This document shows positions 45,135 through 52,728 of a stretch of 64,000 bases of DNA, piece after piece. The notes beneath the pieces were generated by a model. That model saw only the letters and a list, made by a program, of their open reading frames with translations. It did no database searches and was not told the DNA's origin. Every line of letters begins with the position of its first letter. The stretch's first letter is position 1. The stretch is from an uncultured Rhodospirillales bacterium (GTDB lineage Bacteria; Pseudomonadota; Alphaproteobacteria; CACIAM-22H2): NCBI GenBank assembly GCA_937926175.1, contig CALANV010000030.1:153760-217759 (forward strand), given 5' to 3'. A program made the translations under genes and the position numbers.

Positions 45135-45163
45135 TTTATAGTGGCACGACCGTTTCGTGACAA
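45135..45163 (-). promoter_or_regulatory. Promoter for the MJ0042-cpdR operon
   Basis: On the minus strand TTGTCA (45163-45158) and TATAAA (45140-45135) are separated by exactly 17 bp. The start would be near 45128, giving a leader of about 40 nt to the ATG at 45088. It is among the closest matches to consensus in the window. Confidence 0.6.
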
Positions 45164-45324
45164 GCGGGCTTGGCCGCGGGCGCCCGCACTGTCGCCACGG
45201 CGCGACAGGCCTGGAACGGCCCGAAACAGACGAATTCTCTTGCCCGAATTCGACCGGCATTGCCGCGACCGGGTCGGGCTGGTAGCAGAATGCGTTCTTT
45301 TCGCATTCCTTCCCGAATTCGCAC

Positions 45325-46080
45325 TTGATTTCCGATCCACTCTTCTACGCGCTCGCCGTCCCGGCCTTCCTGATCACCGGCATCTCCAAGGGCGGCTTCG
45401 GCAGCGGCCTTGGTCCCATCGCGATACTCCTGCTGGCGCTCGTGATCCCAGTGCCGCAGGCCGCCGCGATCATGCTGCCGCTCCTGATCGCGATGGACAT
45501 CGTCAGCCTGTGGAGCTACTGGGGCATCTGGGACCGCCGGAACATGTCAATCATGCTGCCGGGTGCCGCGATCGGATTGTTCCTCGGCTATCTCTCGTTC
45601 CGGTATCTCGACGAAGGGTGGATCCGGCTTCTCGTCGGCCTCATCGCCATCGGCTTCGTCGCCAACGCCTGGTTCCGGCGCTATCTGACGCAAAAGCCCG
45701 CCGGGCCGTCCTGGCCGAAGGGCATGTTCTGGTCGTGCATCTCGGGTCTGACGAGCTTCGTCGCCAATGCCGGCGGGCCGCCGATCTCCGTCTATCTGGT
45801 GCCGCAGCGTCTCGACAAGACGCTCTACGTCGGCACGACCGTTCTGTACTTCGCGCTCGTCAACGCGGCGAAGATCGCACCGTTCTGGCATCTGGGGCAG
45901 TTCACGGATGAAAACCTGCTGACGGCGCTGGTGCTGCTGCCGCTCGCGCCGATCGGCGTTCGTCTCGGCATCTGGCTTCACGCGCGCATCGACGACACAG
46001 CGTTCTACCGCTGGATCTACGCGATCATGCTCCTGTCCGGGGCGAAGCTGATCTGGGACGGCATCGCACGGGTTTTCTGA
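45325..46080 (+). CDS. TSUP (TauE/SafE) family sulfite/organosulfonate exporter-like protein
   Basis: A 251-residue membrane protein with about eight helices and the TSUP repeat motif GISKGGFGSGLGPIAILL near the N-terminus and GLTSFVANAGGPPISVYL in the second half. These transporters carry sulfite, sulfoacetate or related anions. The start appears to be TTG at 45325, as no ATG/GTG lies upstream in frame before the first helix and no ribosome-binding site is evident; this is uncertain. It is convergent with the MFS gene. A link to the sulfite-oxidase-like enzyme at 7233 is possible but distant. Confidence 0.83.
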   Translation: MISDPLFYALAVPAFLITGISKGGFGSGLGPIAILLLALVIPVPQAAAIMLPLLIAMDIVSLWSYWGIWDRRNMSIMLPGAAIGLFLGYLSFRYLDEGWIRLLVGLIAIGFVANAWFRRYLTQKPAGPSWPKGMFWSCISGLTSFVANAGGPPISVYLVPQRLDKTLYVGTTVLYFALVNAAKIAPFWHLGQFTDENLLTALVLLPLAPIGVRLGIWLHARIDDTAFYRWIYAIMLLSGAKLIWDGIARVF

Positions 46081-46089
46081 TCCGCCGAT

Positions 46090-47376
46090 CTACGCGGCCG
46101 CCGCCTGCGGCGTGCCGGCGGCTCCGCGCGCGCCGCGCCCGATCCGGAGTACGAACAGCGCCGTGATCACGCAGGCGATGCCGGCAATGATGAACGCCTC
46201 GAGATAGCCGTCGAGCGTGGTGCGGAGCAAGCCCGCTCCCGAGGCCGCGACCGCCGCGCCGAGCTGATGCCCGGCGAAGATCCAGCCGAAGATGATCGGC
46301 GCGTCCTGCTTGCCGAAGATGTCGGTCGTCAGCCGCACCGTCGGCGGCACGGTCGCGATCCAGTCGAGACCGTAGAACACGGCGAACAGCGACAGGCCGT
46401 AGAACGTGAAATCGGAATACGGCAGATAGATCAGCGACAGCCCGCGCAGCCCGTAGTACCAGAACAAAAGCCAGCGGTTGTCGTAACGGTCCGACAGCCA
46501 GCCGGACACCGTCGTGCCGATCAGATCGAAGATCCCCATCATCGCCAGCAGCCCGGCGGCGCGAACCTCCGGAATGCCGTGATCGATGCAGGCGGCGATC
46601 AGGTGCGTGCCGATCAGGCCGTTGGTGCTGAGGCCGCAGACGAAGAAGCTCGCGAACAGAAGCCAGAAGTGGTGCGACCGCGCGGCGCGCCCCAGAGTCG
46701 CAAACGCGACGACGATCGGATTGGCGGTGCTCTGCGCCGCCGTGTCAGCCTCGGTCGCGCCATAGGCGGCAAGATCGACGTCGCGCGGCCGCTCGGGCAG
46801 CAGCAGCGCCACCAGCGGCACGATGAGGGCCGCGGCTGCCGCCATGATCAGCGCCACCGGCCGCCAGCCGCCGTCGGCCGCGACCGCGGCCAGCATCGGC
46901 AGGAAGACGAGTTGGCCGGTCGCGGTGCTGGCCGTCACGATGCCCATGGCAAGCCCGCGCCGCGCGACGAACCAGCGATTGACGACGGTGGCCCCCAGGA
47001 CGAGCGCGACGATGCCGCAGCCGATGCCGACCAGAAGGCCCCAGGTCAGCATCAGGTGCCATGGCCGGGTCATCAACGTGCTGGCGGCAATCGTCGCCGC
47101 GAGCAGTGCGCCCGCCAGCATCACGGTGCGGCGGATACCGATCCGCTGCATCAGCGCGGCGGCGAACGGCCCCATCAGGCCATAGAGCAGGATGTTGACG
47201 GCGATGGCGGCGGAGATCGTCGCCCGGCTCCAGCCGAAATCGTCCTCGAGGGGGACGATCATGACGCTCGGTGTCGCGCGCACACCGGCCCCGGCGAGGA
47301 GTACGAGGAAGATGACCCCGACGACGACCCAGCCGTAGTGGAGCCGTCCTGCCAGCGCCCGCGCCAAGCTTCGCAT
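46090..47376 (-). CDS. MFS transporter, probably controlled by the divergent TetR regulator
   Basis: A 428-residue major facilitator with 12 helices. The GWSRATISAAIAVNILLYGLMGP segment (given as helix-2 region, with GWSRATIS and GLMGPFAAAL as landmarks) and GIVTASTATGQ resemble the oxalate/formate-antiporter-like (OFA/MCT) branch. The ATG at 47376 has GAGGGGGA about 6 nt upstream and starts just before helix one; an open extension to 47433 crosses the operator and is rejected. It is divergent from a TetR gene with shared operator sequence, so ligand-induced expression is expected. Substrate unknown; small organic acids are plausible. Confidence 0.87.
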   Translation of the reverse strand: MRSLARALAGRLHYGWVVVGVIFLVLLAGAGVRATPSVMIVPLEDDFGWSRATISAAIAVNILLYGLMGPFAAALMQRIGIRRTVMLAGALLAATIAASTLMTRPWHLMLTWGLLVGIGCGIVALVLGATVVNRWFVARRGLAMGIVTASTATGQLVFLPMLAAVAADGGWRPVALIMAAAAALIVPLVALLLPERPRDVDLAAYGATEADTAAQSTANPIVVAFATLGRAARSHHFWLLFASFFVCGLSTNGLIGTHLIAACIDHGIPEVRAAGLLAMMGIFDLIGTTVSGWLSDRYDNRWLLFWYYGLRGLSLIYLPYSDFTFYGLSLFAVFYGLDWIATVPPTVRLTTDIFGKQDAPIIFGWIFAGHQLGAAVAASGAGLLRTTLDGYLEAFIIAGIACVITALFVLRIGRGARGAAGTPQAAAA

Positions 47377-47400
47377 ACCAATCCCCCTCGCTATGGCCTT

Positions 47401-47453
47401 GATACGTACCGGTCTGTCACATTCGATTGACACGTTACCGACCGGTCCGTATC
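47401..47453. promoter_or_regulatory. TetR-type operator between the MFS and TetR genes
   Basis: GATACGTACCGGT (47401-47413) and ACCGGTCCGTATC (47441-47453) form a 13-bp inverted repeat with one mismatch, 27 bp apart. The right arm is also the half of a near-perfect palindrome TACCGACCGGTCCGTA (47436-47451), a common TetR operator shape, and the left arm centres on a second ACCGGT. Between them TGTCA and TGACA form a smaller dyad. Two regulator dimers could bind here and control both divergent genes. Confidence 0.65.
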
Positions 47454-47493
47454 ATTGTCAATCGTGACCCCTGCCACCGAGCGCGGGCCTGAC

Positions 47494-48099
47494 ATGACTG
47501 CGACGCAAGCGCCGACAGGGCCGAACGCACCGGCGCGTCCACGCGCGCGCGACCGTATCCTCGCCGTCGCCAAGGATCTCTTTTACCGGCGCGGCATCCG
47601 GGCGGTCGGCGTCGAGACGATCGTCGAGGCGGCGGGCGCCACGAAGATGAGCCTGTACCGGAGCTTCCCGTCGAAGGATGCGCTGGTCGCGGCCTATCTC
47701 GACGACCGCAACAGCCGCTACTGGGACTGGTGGGACAAGACCACGGGCGAGTACGCCGAGCCGCGGGCGCAGCTCGAGGCCATCCTGACGGCGATCGCCT
47801 CGCGCACGATGGCGCCGGATTATCGCGGCTGCCCCTTTACGAATGCCGCGATCGAGTTCCCGGAGACGGACCATCCCGCCCGCGCCATCGCCGCCGACAA
47901 CAAGCGGGAGCTCGGCCGCCGGCTGTGCCGGCTCGCCGAGGAGATCGGCGCCCGCGACCCGGCACAGCTTGCCGATCAGCTACTGCTGCTGATCGAAGGC
48001 GCGTATTCGAGCAGCCAGACTCTCGGCCCCGACGGCCCTGCGCGTGCGCTCGTGGCCGCCGCCAATACGCTGATCGACGCACAGCTCCGCGACCGCTGA
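47494..48099 (+). CDS. TetR family transcriptional regulator
   Basis: A 201-residue regulator with an N-terminal helix-turn-helix: ARDRILAVAKDLFYRRGIRAV, then VETIVEAAGATKMSLYRSFPSKDALV, followed by a ligand-binding all-helical domain with RGCPFTNAAIEFPE. This subgroup (with GC.F.N in the effector domain) often responds to small hydrophobic or acidic effectors. The ATG at 47494 is chosen; GTG at 47464 and TTG at 47455 are in frame, the latter touching the operator. It would repress itself and the divergent MFS gene. Confidence 0.88.
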   Translation: MTATQAPTGPNAPARPRARDRILAVAKDLFYRRGIRAVGVETIVEAAGATKMSLYRSFPSKDALVAAYLDDRNSRYWDWWDKTTGEYAEPRAQLEAILTAIASRTMAPDYRGCPFTNAAIEFPETDHPARAIAADNKRELGRRLCRLAEEIGARDPAQLADQLLLLIEGAYSSSQTLGPDGPARALVAAANTLIDAQLRDR

Positions 48100-48264
48100 C
48101 GCCCGCCGCGGGCGTCCTCTTCTTGTTCTTGCGCGTTCTTGCGCAGGCGGCCGATGCGCCTTGCGCGTCCGCCCGGCTTTCCGACTGCGACAAAACGGCG
48201 CGGTACCGGCCTTGCGCCTATCCAAGTGTTTCGGTGAAGGCCAGACGATGCTTGCCGGAAATTG

Positions 48265-48278
48265 TTTTAAGCTTAAAA
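48265..48278. promoter_or_regulatory. Perfect 14-bp AT-rich palindrome, probable regulator-binding site
   Basis: TTTTAAGCTTAAAA is a perfect palindrome in an otherwise GC-rich region, set in ATTG...ATATTTT and located 42 bp before the TTG start of the aryl-CoA oxygenase-reductase gene. Its form is like operators of MarR-family regulators that control aromatic-acid catabolism genes. No MarR gene lies in the window, so the regulator would be encoded elsewhere. The flanking ATATTT may also contribute to a -10. Confidence 0.5.
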
Positions 48279-48319
48279 TATTTTCCGTCGCCAGCGAGGA
48301 CCGCAACAGGAGCGCAGCC

Positions 48320-50578
48320 TTGAAGATCGTCAGTATCGGCGGCGGCCCGGCCGGGCTCTACTTCAGCATCCTGATGAAGAAGGCCGACCCGTCCCACGAC
48401 ATTACGGTGATCGAGCGCAACCGGCCCGACGACACGTTCGGCTTCGGCGTCGTCTTCTCCGACGCGACCATGCGCCATTTCCGTGACGCGGACGCCGAGA
48501 GCTACGACGAGATCGCCCGGAACTTCGCGCACTGGGACAATATCGACATCCACTACAAGGGCACCGTCCTGACCTCGACGGGGCACGGCTTCGCCGGGAT
48601 GTCGCGCAAGAAGATGCTGAACATCCTGCAGCGGCGCGCCGCATCGCTCGGCGTCAAGCTCGAGTTCGAGAAGGAGGTCACCGACCTTGCGCCCTATGCC
48701 GACGCGGACCTGATCCTGGCCGCCGACGGCGTCAACTCCATCATCCGCAACACCTATGCCGAGCACTTCCAGCCGGAGATCGACTGGCGCCGGAACAAGT
48801 TCGTGTGGCTCGGCACGACGCGACCGTTCCCGTCCTTCACCTTCATCTTCAAGGAAAACGCGCACGGGCTCTGGCGCGTCCACGCCTACCAGTACGATCG
48901 CGACTACGCGACCTTCATCGTCGAGTGCACCGAGGAAACGTGGAAGCGCGCGGGGCTCGACCAGGCGGACGAGGACCGCACGCTCGAATACTGCGAGGCG
49001 CTGTTCCGGGAGGAACTCCAGGGGCATCGACTGATCAAGAACCGGTCGCTGTGGCGGACCTTCCCGACCATCCGCAACAAGCACTGGCATTACGGCAACA
49101 TCGTGCTGATGGGCGACGCCGCCCACACCGCGCATTTCTCGATCGGATCGGGTACCAAGCTCGCGATGGAGGACGCGATCGCGCTCGCCCAGACGCTGCA
49201 GCGGCATCGCGACGTCGACGCAGCACTCGATGCCTACGAGGTCGAGCGGCGCCCGGCGGTCGAGAGCGTGCAGCGCGCCGCACAGGTGAGCCTGCAGTGG
49301 TTCGAGGAGACCGAGCGCTATTTCGGCAAGCTCGAGCCGATCCAGTTCGCCTTCTCGATGCTGACCCGCTCGCTGCGCATCACGCACGCGAACCTCAAGC
49401 TCCGTGATCCCAAGTTCGTCGCCGCGGTCGACGCCTGGTTCGCTGAGAAGGCAGCCAACCAGTCGGGCGTGAACGTGCCGGCGGAGCCGCCGCCCCCGCC
49501 GATGTTCACGCCGTTCCGGCTGCGCGGTCTGGTGCTGCAGAACCGTGTCGTCGTCTCGCCCATGTGCCAGTATTCGGCCGAGGACGGCCTGCCCAACGAC
49601 TGGCATCTCGTCCATCTCGGCAGCCGCGCGATCGGCGGTTGCGGCCTGATCATCACCGAGATGACGGACGTCAGCCGCGAAGGCCGCATCACGCCGGGTT
49701 GCGCGGGCATGTACAAACCGGAGCACGTCACGGCGTGGCGGCGGATCGTCGACTTCGTCCACACGCACAGCTTCGCCAAGATCGGCATTCAGCTCGCCCA
49801 TGCCGGACGCAAGGGCTCGACGCGTCGGCTGTGGGAAGGCATCGACGAGCCGCTGCCCGAGGGCAACTGGCCGCTGATCTCGGCCTCGCCCATCCCCTAT
49901 CTGCCGCATTCGCAAGTGCCGAAGGAAATGGACCGCGCCGACATGGACAAGGTGCGGGACGACTTCGTGCGCGCGGCACGGATGGCGGACGAGGCCGGAT
50001 TCGATCTGATCGAGCTCCATTTCGCGCACGGATATCTGCTGGCAAGCTTCATCTCGCCGCTCACCAACCGCCGCACCGACGAGTATGGCGGTTCGATCGA
50101 GAACCGCATGCGCTTTCCGCTCGAGATCTTCGATGCCGTGCGCGCGGTCTGGCCCCAGGAAAAACCGATCTCGGTGCGCATCTCGGCGACGGACTGGGTC
50201 CCGGGCGGCTTCACCGCCGAGGATGCGGTCGTCGTCGCGCGGATGCTGAAGGATCACGGCTGCGACATCATCGACGTCTCGGCTGGCCAGACCGTGCCCG
50301 ACGCGCGCCCGCAATACGGCCGCCTGTTCCAGACACCGTTCTCGGACCGCGTGCGCCACGAGGCGGAGATTCCGACGATGACAGTCGGCAACATTTCGTC
50401 GTGGTCCGACGTGAACTCGATCCTCGCCGCAGGCCGCGCCGACCTGTGCGTGCTGGCCCGTGCCCACCTGTACGATCCGTACTGGACGCGCCACGCCGCG
50501 TACGAGCAGGGCTACGACCTTCCCTGGCCGACGCAGTACATTTCGGCCAAGAGCTTCACGCCGCGGCCGAGCCTGTAG
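48320..50578 (+). CDS. Bifunctional FAD monooxygenase / old-yellow-enzyme fusion (salicylyl-CoA 5-hydroxylase or 2-aminobenzoyl-CoA monooxygenase/reductase type)
   Basis: A 752-residue fusion. Residues about 1-385 are a PHBH-type FAD monooxygenase with KIVSIGGGPAGLYFS at the N-terminus, FGFGVVFSDATM and the second FAD motif IVLMGDAAHTAHFSIGSG. Residues about 395-752 are an OYE-type FMN reductase with NRVVVSPMCQYSAEDG, HLGSRAIGGCGLIITEMT, LAHAGRKGS, the FAHGYLLASFISPLTNRR-type active-site strand and DEYGGSIENR. This layout is that of salicylyl-CoA 5-hydroxylase and 2-aminobenzoyl-CoA monooxygenase/reductase. The TTG at 48320 is well supported by AGGAG 7 nt upstream and by the FAD motif following at once. 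No aryl-CoA ligase gene is in the window. Confidence 0.9.
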   Translation: MKIVSIGGGPAGLYFSILMKKADPSHDITVIERNRPDDTFGFGVVFSDATMRHFRDADAESYDEIARNFAHWDNIDIHYKGTVLTSTGHGFAGMSRKKMLNILQRRAASLGVKLEFEKEVTDLAPYADADLILAADGVNSIIRNTYAEHFQPEIDWRRNKFVWLGTTRPFPSFTFIFKENAHGLWRVHAYQYDRDYATFIVECTEETWKRAGLDQADEDRTLEYCEALFREELQGHRLIKNRSLWRTFPTIRNKHWHYGNIVLMGDAAHTAHFSIGSGTKLAMEDAIALAQTLQRHRDVDAALDAYEVERRPAVESVQRAAQVSLQWFEETERYFGKLEPIQFAFSMLTRSLRITHANLKLRDPKFVAAVDAWFAEKAANQSGVNVPAEPPPPPMFTPFRLRGLVLQNRVVVSPMCQYSAEDGLPNDWHLVHLGSRAIGGCGLIITEMTDVSREGRITPGCAGMYKPEHVTAWRRIVDFVHTHSFAKIGIQLAHAGRKGSTRRLWEGIDEPLPEGNWPLISASPIPYLPHSQVPKEMDRADMDKVRDDFVRAARMADEAGFDLIELHFAHGYLLASFISPLTNRRTDEYGGSIENRMRFPLEIFDAVRAVWPQEKPISVRISATDWVPGGFTAEDAVVVARMLKDHGCDIIDVSAGQTVPDARPQYGRLFQTPFSDRVRHEAEIPTMTVGNISSWSDVNSILAAGRADLCVLARAHLYDPYWTRHAAYEQGYDLPWPTQYISAKSFTPRPSL

Positions 50579-50633
50579 ACGGACCCGCCATTTTGACATC
50601 CCCGGCCCTGGCGGGATTGCGCGCCGTCGTCCG

Positions 50634-50668
50634 GGCCGCTGCGGCTCTTTTTGATTGGGGCAGCGGCC
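50634..50668. repeat. 9-bp inverted repeat (possible hairpin)
   Basis: GGCCGCTGC (50634-50642) and GCAGCGGCC (50660-50668) are perfect reverse complements around a 17-nt loop containing a T-run. It sits between the oxygenase-reductase gene and the PGPGW gene. The hairpin could act as a 3' end structure, but the T-run is in the loop and not after the stem. Confidence 0.45.
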
Positions 50669-50692
50669 GGGCCGATGTGCTAGCGTGGCCGT

Positions 50693-50938
50693 ATGCACGA
50701 TCTGAAGCGCCGCATTTACGTCGGTCTGGGGGTGACGCTCATCGTCGCGGGCGTGGCCATCGCGCCGCTGCCGGGACCGGGCGGCCTGCCGGTCATGGCG
50801 GCGGGCACCTTCGTCGTGCTGCGACACTCGGCCGGGGCGCGGCGAATGTATGTGCGCGTCAAGCGTCGCTGGCCCCGCCCTGTGGCGCTGTTTGATCGTT
50901 TCCTGCGCCGGCGCCAGCGCGGCCAGGTCAATCCGTGA
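50693..50938 (+). CDS. Small PGPGW-type transmembrane protein
   Basis: An 81-residue protein with two short hydrophobic segments around the motif PLPGPGGLPVMAAG, which identifies the putative PGPGW membrane family, and a very basic C-terminal tail (RVKRRWPRP..RRRQRGQ). The ATG at 50693 lies 6 nt after a possible -10 (TAGCGT, 50681-50686), and no ribosome-binding site is visible, so a leaderless mRNA is possible. Function is unknown. Confidence 0.72.
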   Translation: MHDLKRRIYVGLGVTLIVAGVAIAPLPGPGGLPVMAAGTFVVLRHSAGARRMYVRVKRRWPRPVALFDRFLRRRQRGQVNP

Positions 50939-51061
50939 CAGGTCGGACATGCGCGCCGGCATACCGTCGTCCCGACACTCGCCCGACCGGAACGACCTTT
51001 CTTAGGCGAGCAGGGCCGCGCAGCGCGGATCCATGAGATTTCCGCAAGACTTCATCCGATC

Positions 51062-51778
51062 ATGACGATTTACCGCAAGGCGGCGCGACCGTTTCCTGCC
51101 CGTGTACTCGGCTTCGTGCCCAAGCGACGCGTCGGCCTGCTTGGCGGATCGTTCAACCCCGCCCATGCCGGCCACCGGCACATCGCCGAGCTTGCGCTCA
51201 AGCATCTCGACCTGGACGAGGTGTGGTTCCTGGTGTCACCCGGCAACCCGCTGAAGAACGGGACGGACATGGCGCCGCTCGCAGTCCGCCTTGCCAGCGC
51301 CGCCGCGATCAGCCGCCACCCACGACTGCGGGCGGTGGCGGTGGAACAGGCGCTCGGCACCCGGTTCACCGCCGATACGCTCGCGGCACTCATCCGCCGC
51401 TTTCCGCGCACCTCGTTCGTCTGGCTGATGGGCGCGGACAACCTCGCGCAGATACCGCGCTGGGAACGCTGGCCGTTGATCTTCAAGAGTGTGCCCATTG
51501 CGATCTTCGCGCGTCCTTCCTATTCTACTAAGGCATTGGCCGGTAAGGCGGTGCATCGGTTTTCCACAGCCCGCCTGCGGCCGCGCCATGGCGCGGCCCG
51601 GCTGGCGTCGCGAAAACCGCCCGCTTGGGTGTTTTTGCACACCCGCCTGCATCCGGCGTCCGCGACGTCGATCCGCGCCCGGCGGGCGGCAAACGGTTGG
51701 AAGCAGGGTGCCGCGCCAGGCAAAGAGGTAGATGTCGAAACTGTCCAGGGAGACCGCTATCCCGACCCGCAAGCGTAA
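51062..51778 (+). CDS. nadD: Nicotinate-nucleotide adenylyltransferase
   Basis: A 238-residue nucleotidyltransferase that makes deamido-NAD from nicotinate mononucleotide. RVGLLGGSFNPAHAGHRHIAE (split as GGSFNPAHAGH core, about residues 28-38) is the T/HxGH nucleotide-binding motif; FVWLMGADNLAQIPRWERW and SATSIRARR (the ISSTxIR equivalent) are present. Its 3' end overlaps rsfS by 47 bases, a longer overlap than usual. The nadD-rsfS-rlmH order is the standard one in proteobacteria. Confidence 0.94.
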   Translation: MTIYRKAARPFPARVLGFVPKRRVGLLGGSFNPAHAGHRHIAELALKHLDLDEVWFLVSPGNPLKNGTDMAPLAVRLASAAAISRHPRLRAVAVEQALGTRFTADTLAALIRRFPRTSFVWLMGADNLAQIPRWERWPLIFKSVPIAIFARPSYSTKALAGKAVHRFSTARLRPRHGAARLASRKPPAWVFLHTRLHPASATSIRARRAANGWKQGAAPGKEVDVETVQGDRYPDPQA

Positions 51779-52139
51779 GGTTCCGCCGTCCGTCAAGTCG
51801 GTCCTGAAACTCGTCGAGACATCGCTCGACGCCGATAAGGCCGAAGACATCGTCGTCCTCGATCTTACCGACAAGACCTCCATCGCCGACTACATGGTCA
51901 TAGCGACGGGCCGCTCGCAGCGGCACCTTGCGGCGATGGCCGACCACCTCATCGAAAAGCTCAAGGCCCGCGGTCACACCCATGTGCCGATCGAAGGAAA
52001 GGCGCAGGGCGACTGGGTCCTGATCGACATCGGCGACGTGGTCGTGCACCTGTTCCGGCCGGAGATTCGCGCCCTCTACAATCTCGAGAAGATGTGGGGC
52101 GTCGACCTGCCGGAGCTGGAGCGGGCGGTCGGCACCTGA
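51732..52139 (+). CDS. rsfS: Ribosome silencing factor RsfS (Iojap family)
   Basis: A 135-residue protein that binds ribosomal protein uL14 and blocks subunit joining when nutrients are scarce. The family core is clear: AEDIVVLDLTDKTSIADYMVIATG, given here by landmarks VVLDLTDKTSIADYM (about residues 41-55), RSQRHLAAMAD, and GDWVLIDIGDVVVHLF with the conserved terminal YNLEKMW. A basic 20-residue N-terminal extension lies in the part overlapping nadD. The ATG at 51732 is weakly preceded by GAGG. Confidence 0.93.
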   Translation: MSKLSRETAIPTRKRKVPPSVKSVLKLVETSLDADKAEDIVVLDLTDKTSIADYMVIATGRSQRHLAAMADHLIEKLKARGHTHVPIEGKAQGDWVLIDIGDVVVHLFRPEIRALYNLEKMWGVDLPELERAVGT

Positions 52140-52215
52140 CCTGAGACCTCGCCCCGACGGACGGGGCGACGTTCGAGGTTCGCGGCCTTGCGGGCGGTCA
52201 CGGCCGGAGATGCCG

Positions 52216-52689
52216 ATGCGTATCGTCATCGTCGCTGTCGGCCGTGCGCGAACGGGCGCCGTCGGCGATTTGTTTGCCGACTATGTCGACCGCATCGCGG
52301 CGACGCGATTGTTCGGCCGGATCGACCTGTGCGAGGTCGAGGAACGGCGCAAGCTCCCGCCGCCCGAACTCAAGACGCGCGAGGGTGCGTTGCTGCGCGC
52401 GGCGTTGCCGTCCGGCGCCACCGTCGTCGCGCTCGACGCCCGCGGCACACCGCTGTCGAGCGAGGCCTTCGCCACCCGCCTCGCCAAGTGGCGCGATTCC
52501 GGCGTTCAAACCCTCGCCTTCGTGATCGGCGGCGCCGACGGACTCGATCCGGACTTCGTGCGAAAAGCCGATTTCGTTCTGTCGCTCGGCCCCATGACAT
52601 GGCCGCACATGCTGGTGCGGGTCATGCTGGCCGAACAGATCTATCGCGCCGCCAGCATCCTCCGGGGCCATCCCTATCATCGCGGCTGA
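52216..52689 (+). CDS. rlmH: 23S rRNA (pseudouridine1915-N3)-methyltransferase RlmH
   Basis: A 157-residue SPOUT-class methyltransferase that modifies helix 69 of 23S rRNA. The knot region shows FVIGGADGLDPDF and LSLGPMTWPHMLVRVMLAEQ, ending YRAASILRGHPYHRG, the invariant RlmH C-terminus. The ATG at 52216 has GGAG 6 nt upstream and is preferred to the in-frame ATG at 52210. It completes the nadD-rsfS-rlmH set. Confidence 0.95.
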   Translation: MRIVIVAVGRARTGAVGDLFADYVDRIAATRLFGRIDLCEVEERRKLPPPELKTREGALLRAALPSGATVVALDARGTPLSSEAFATRLAKWRDSGVQTLAFVIGGADGLDPDFVRKADFVLSLGPMTWPHMLVRVMLAEQIYRAASILRGHPYHRG

Positions 52690-52728
52690 GCATCCCCTTG
52701 CCGCCCGTGACGGTGGTGCCCACTTGAT

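Noticed and set aside
45325..46080. Direct functional link between the TSUP transporter and the sulfite-oxidase-like enzyme at 7233
   Set aside because: They are 37 kb apart with no shared regulatory sequence, and TSUP substrates vary; the idea is noted but not supported.
48218..50962. A 914-codon open frame on the minus strand opposite the oxygenase-reductase gene
   Set aside because: It is antisense to a clearly conserved fusion protein and its translation is Arg/Ala/His/Asp-rich with no domain; such long shadows are expected in high-GC DNA.
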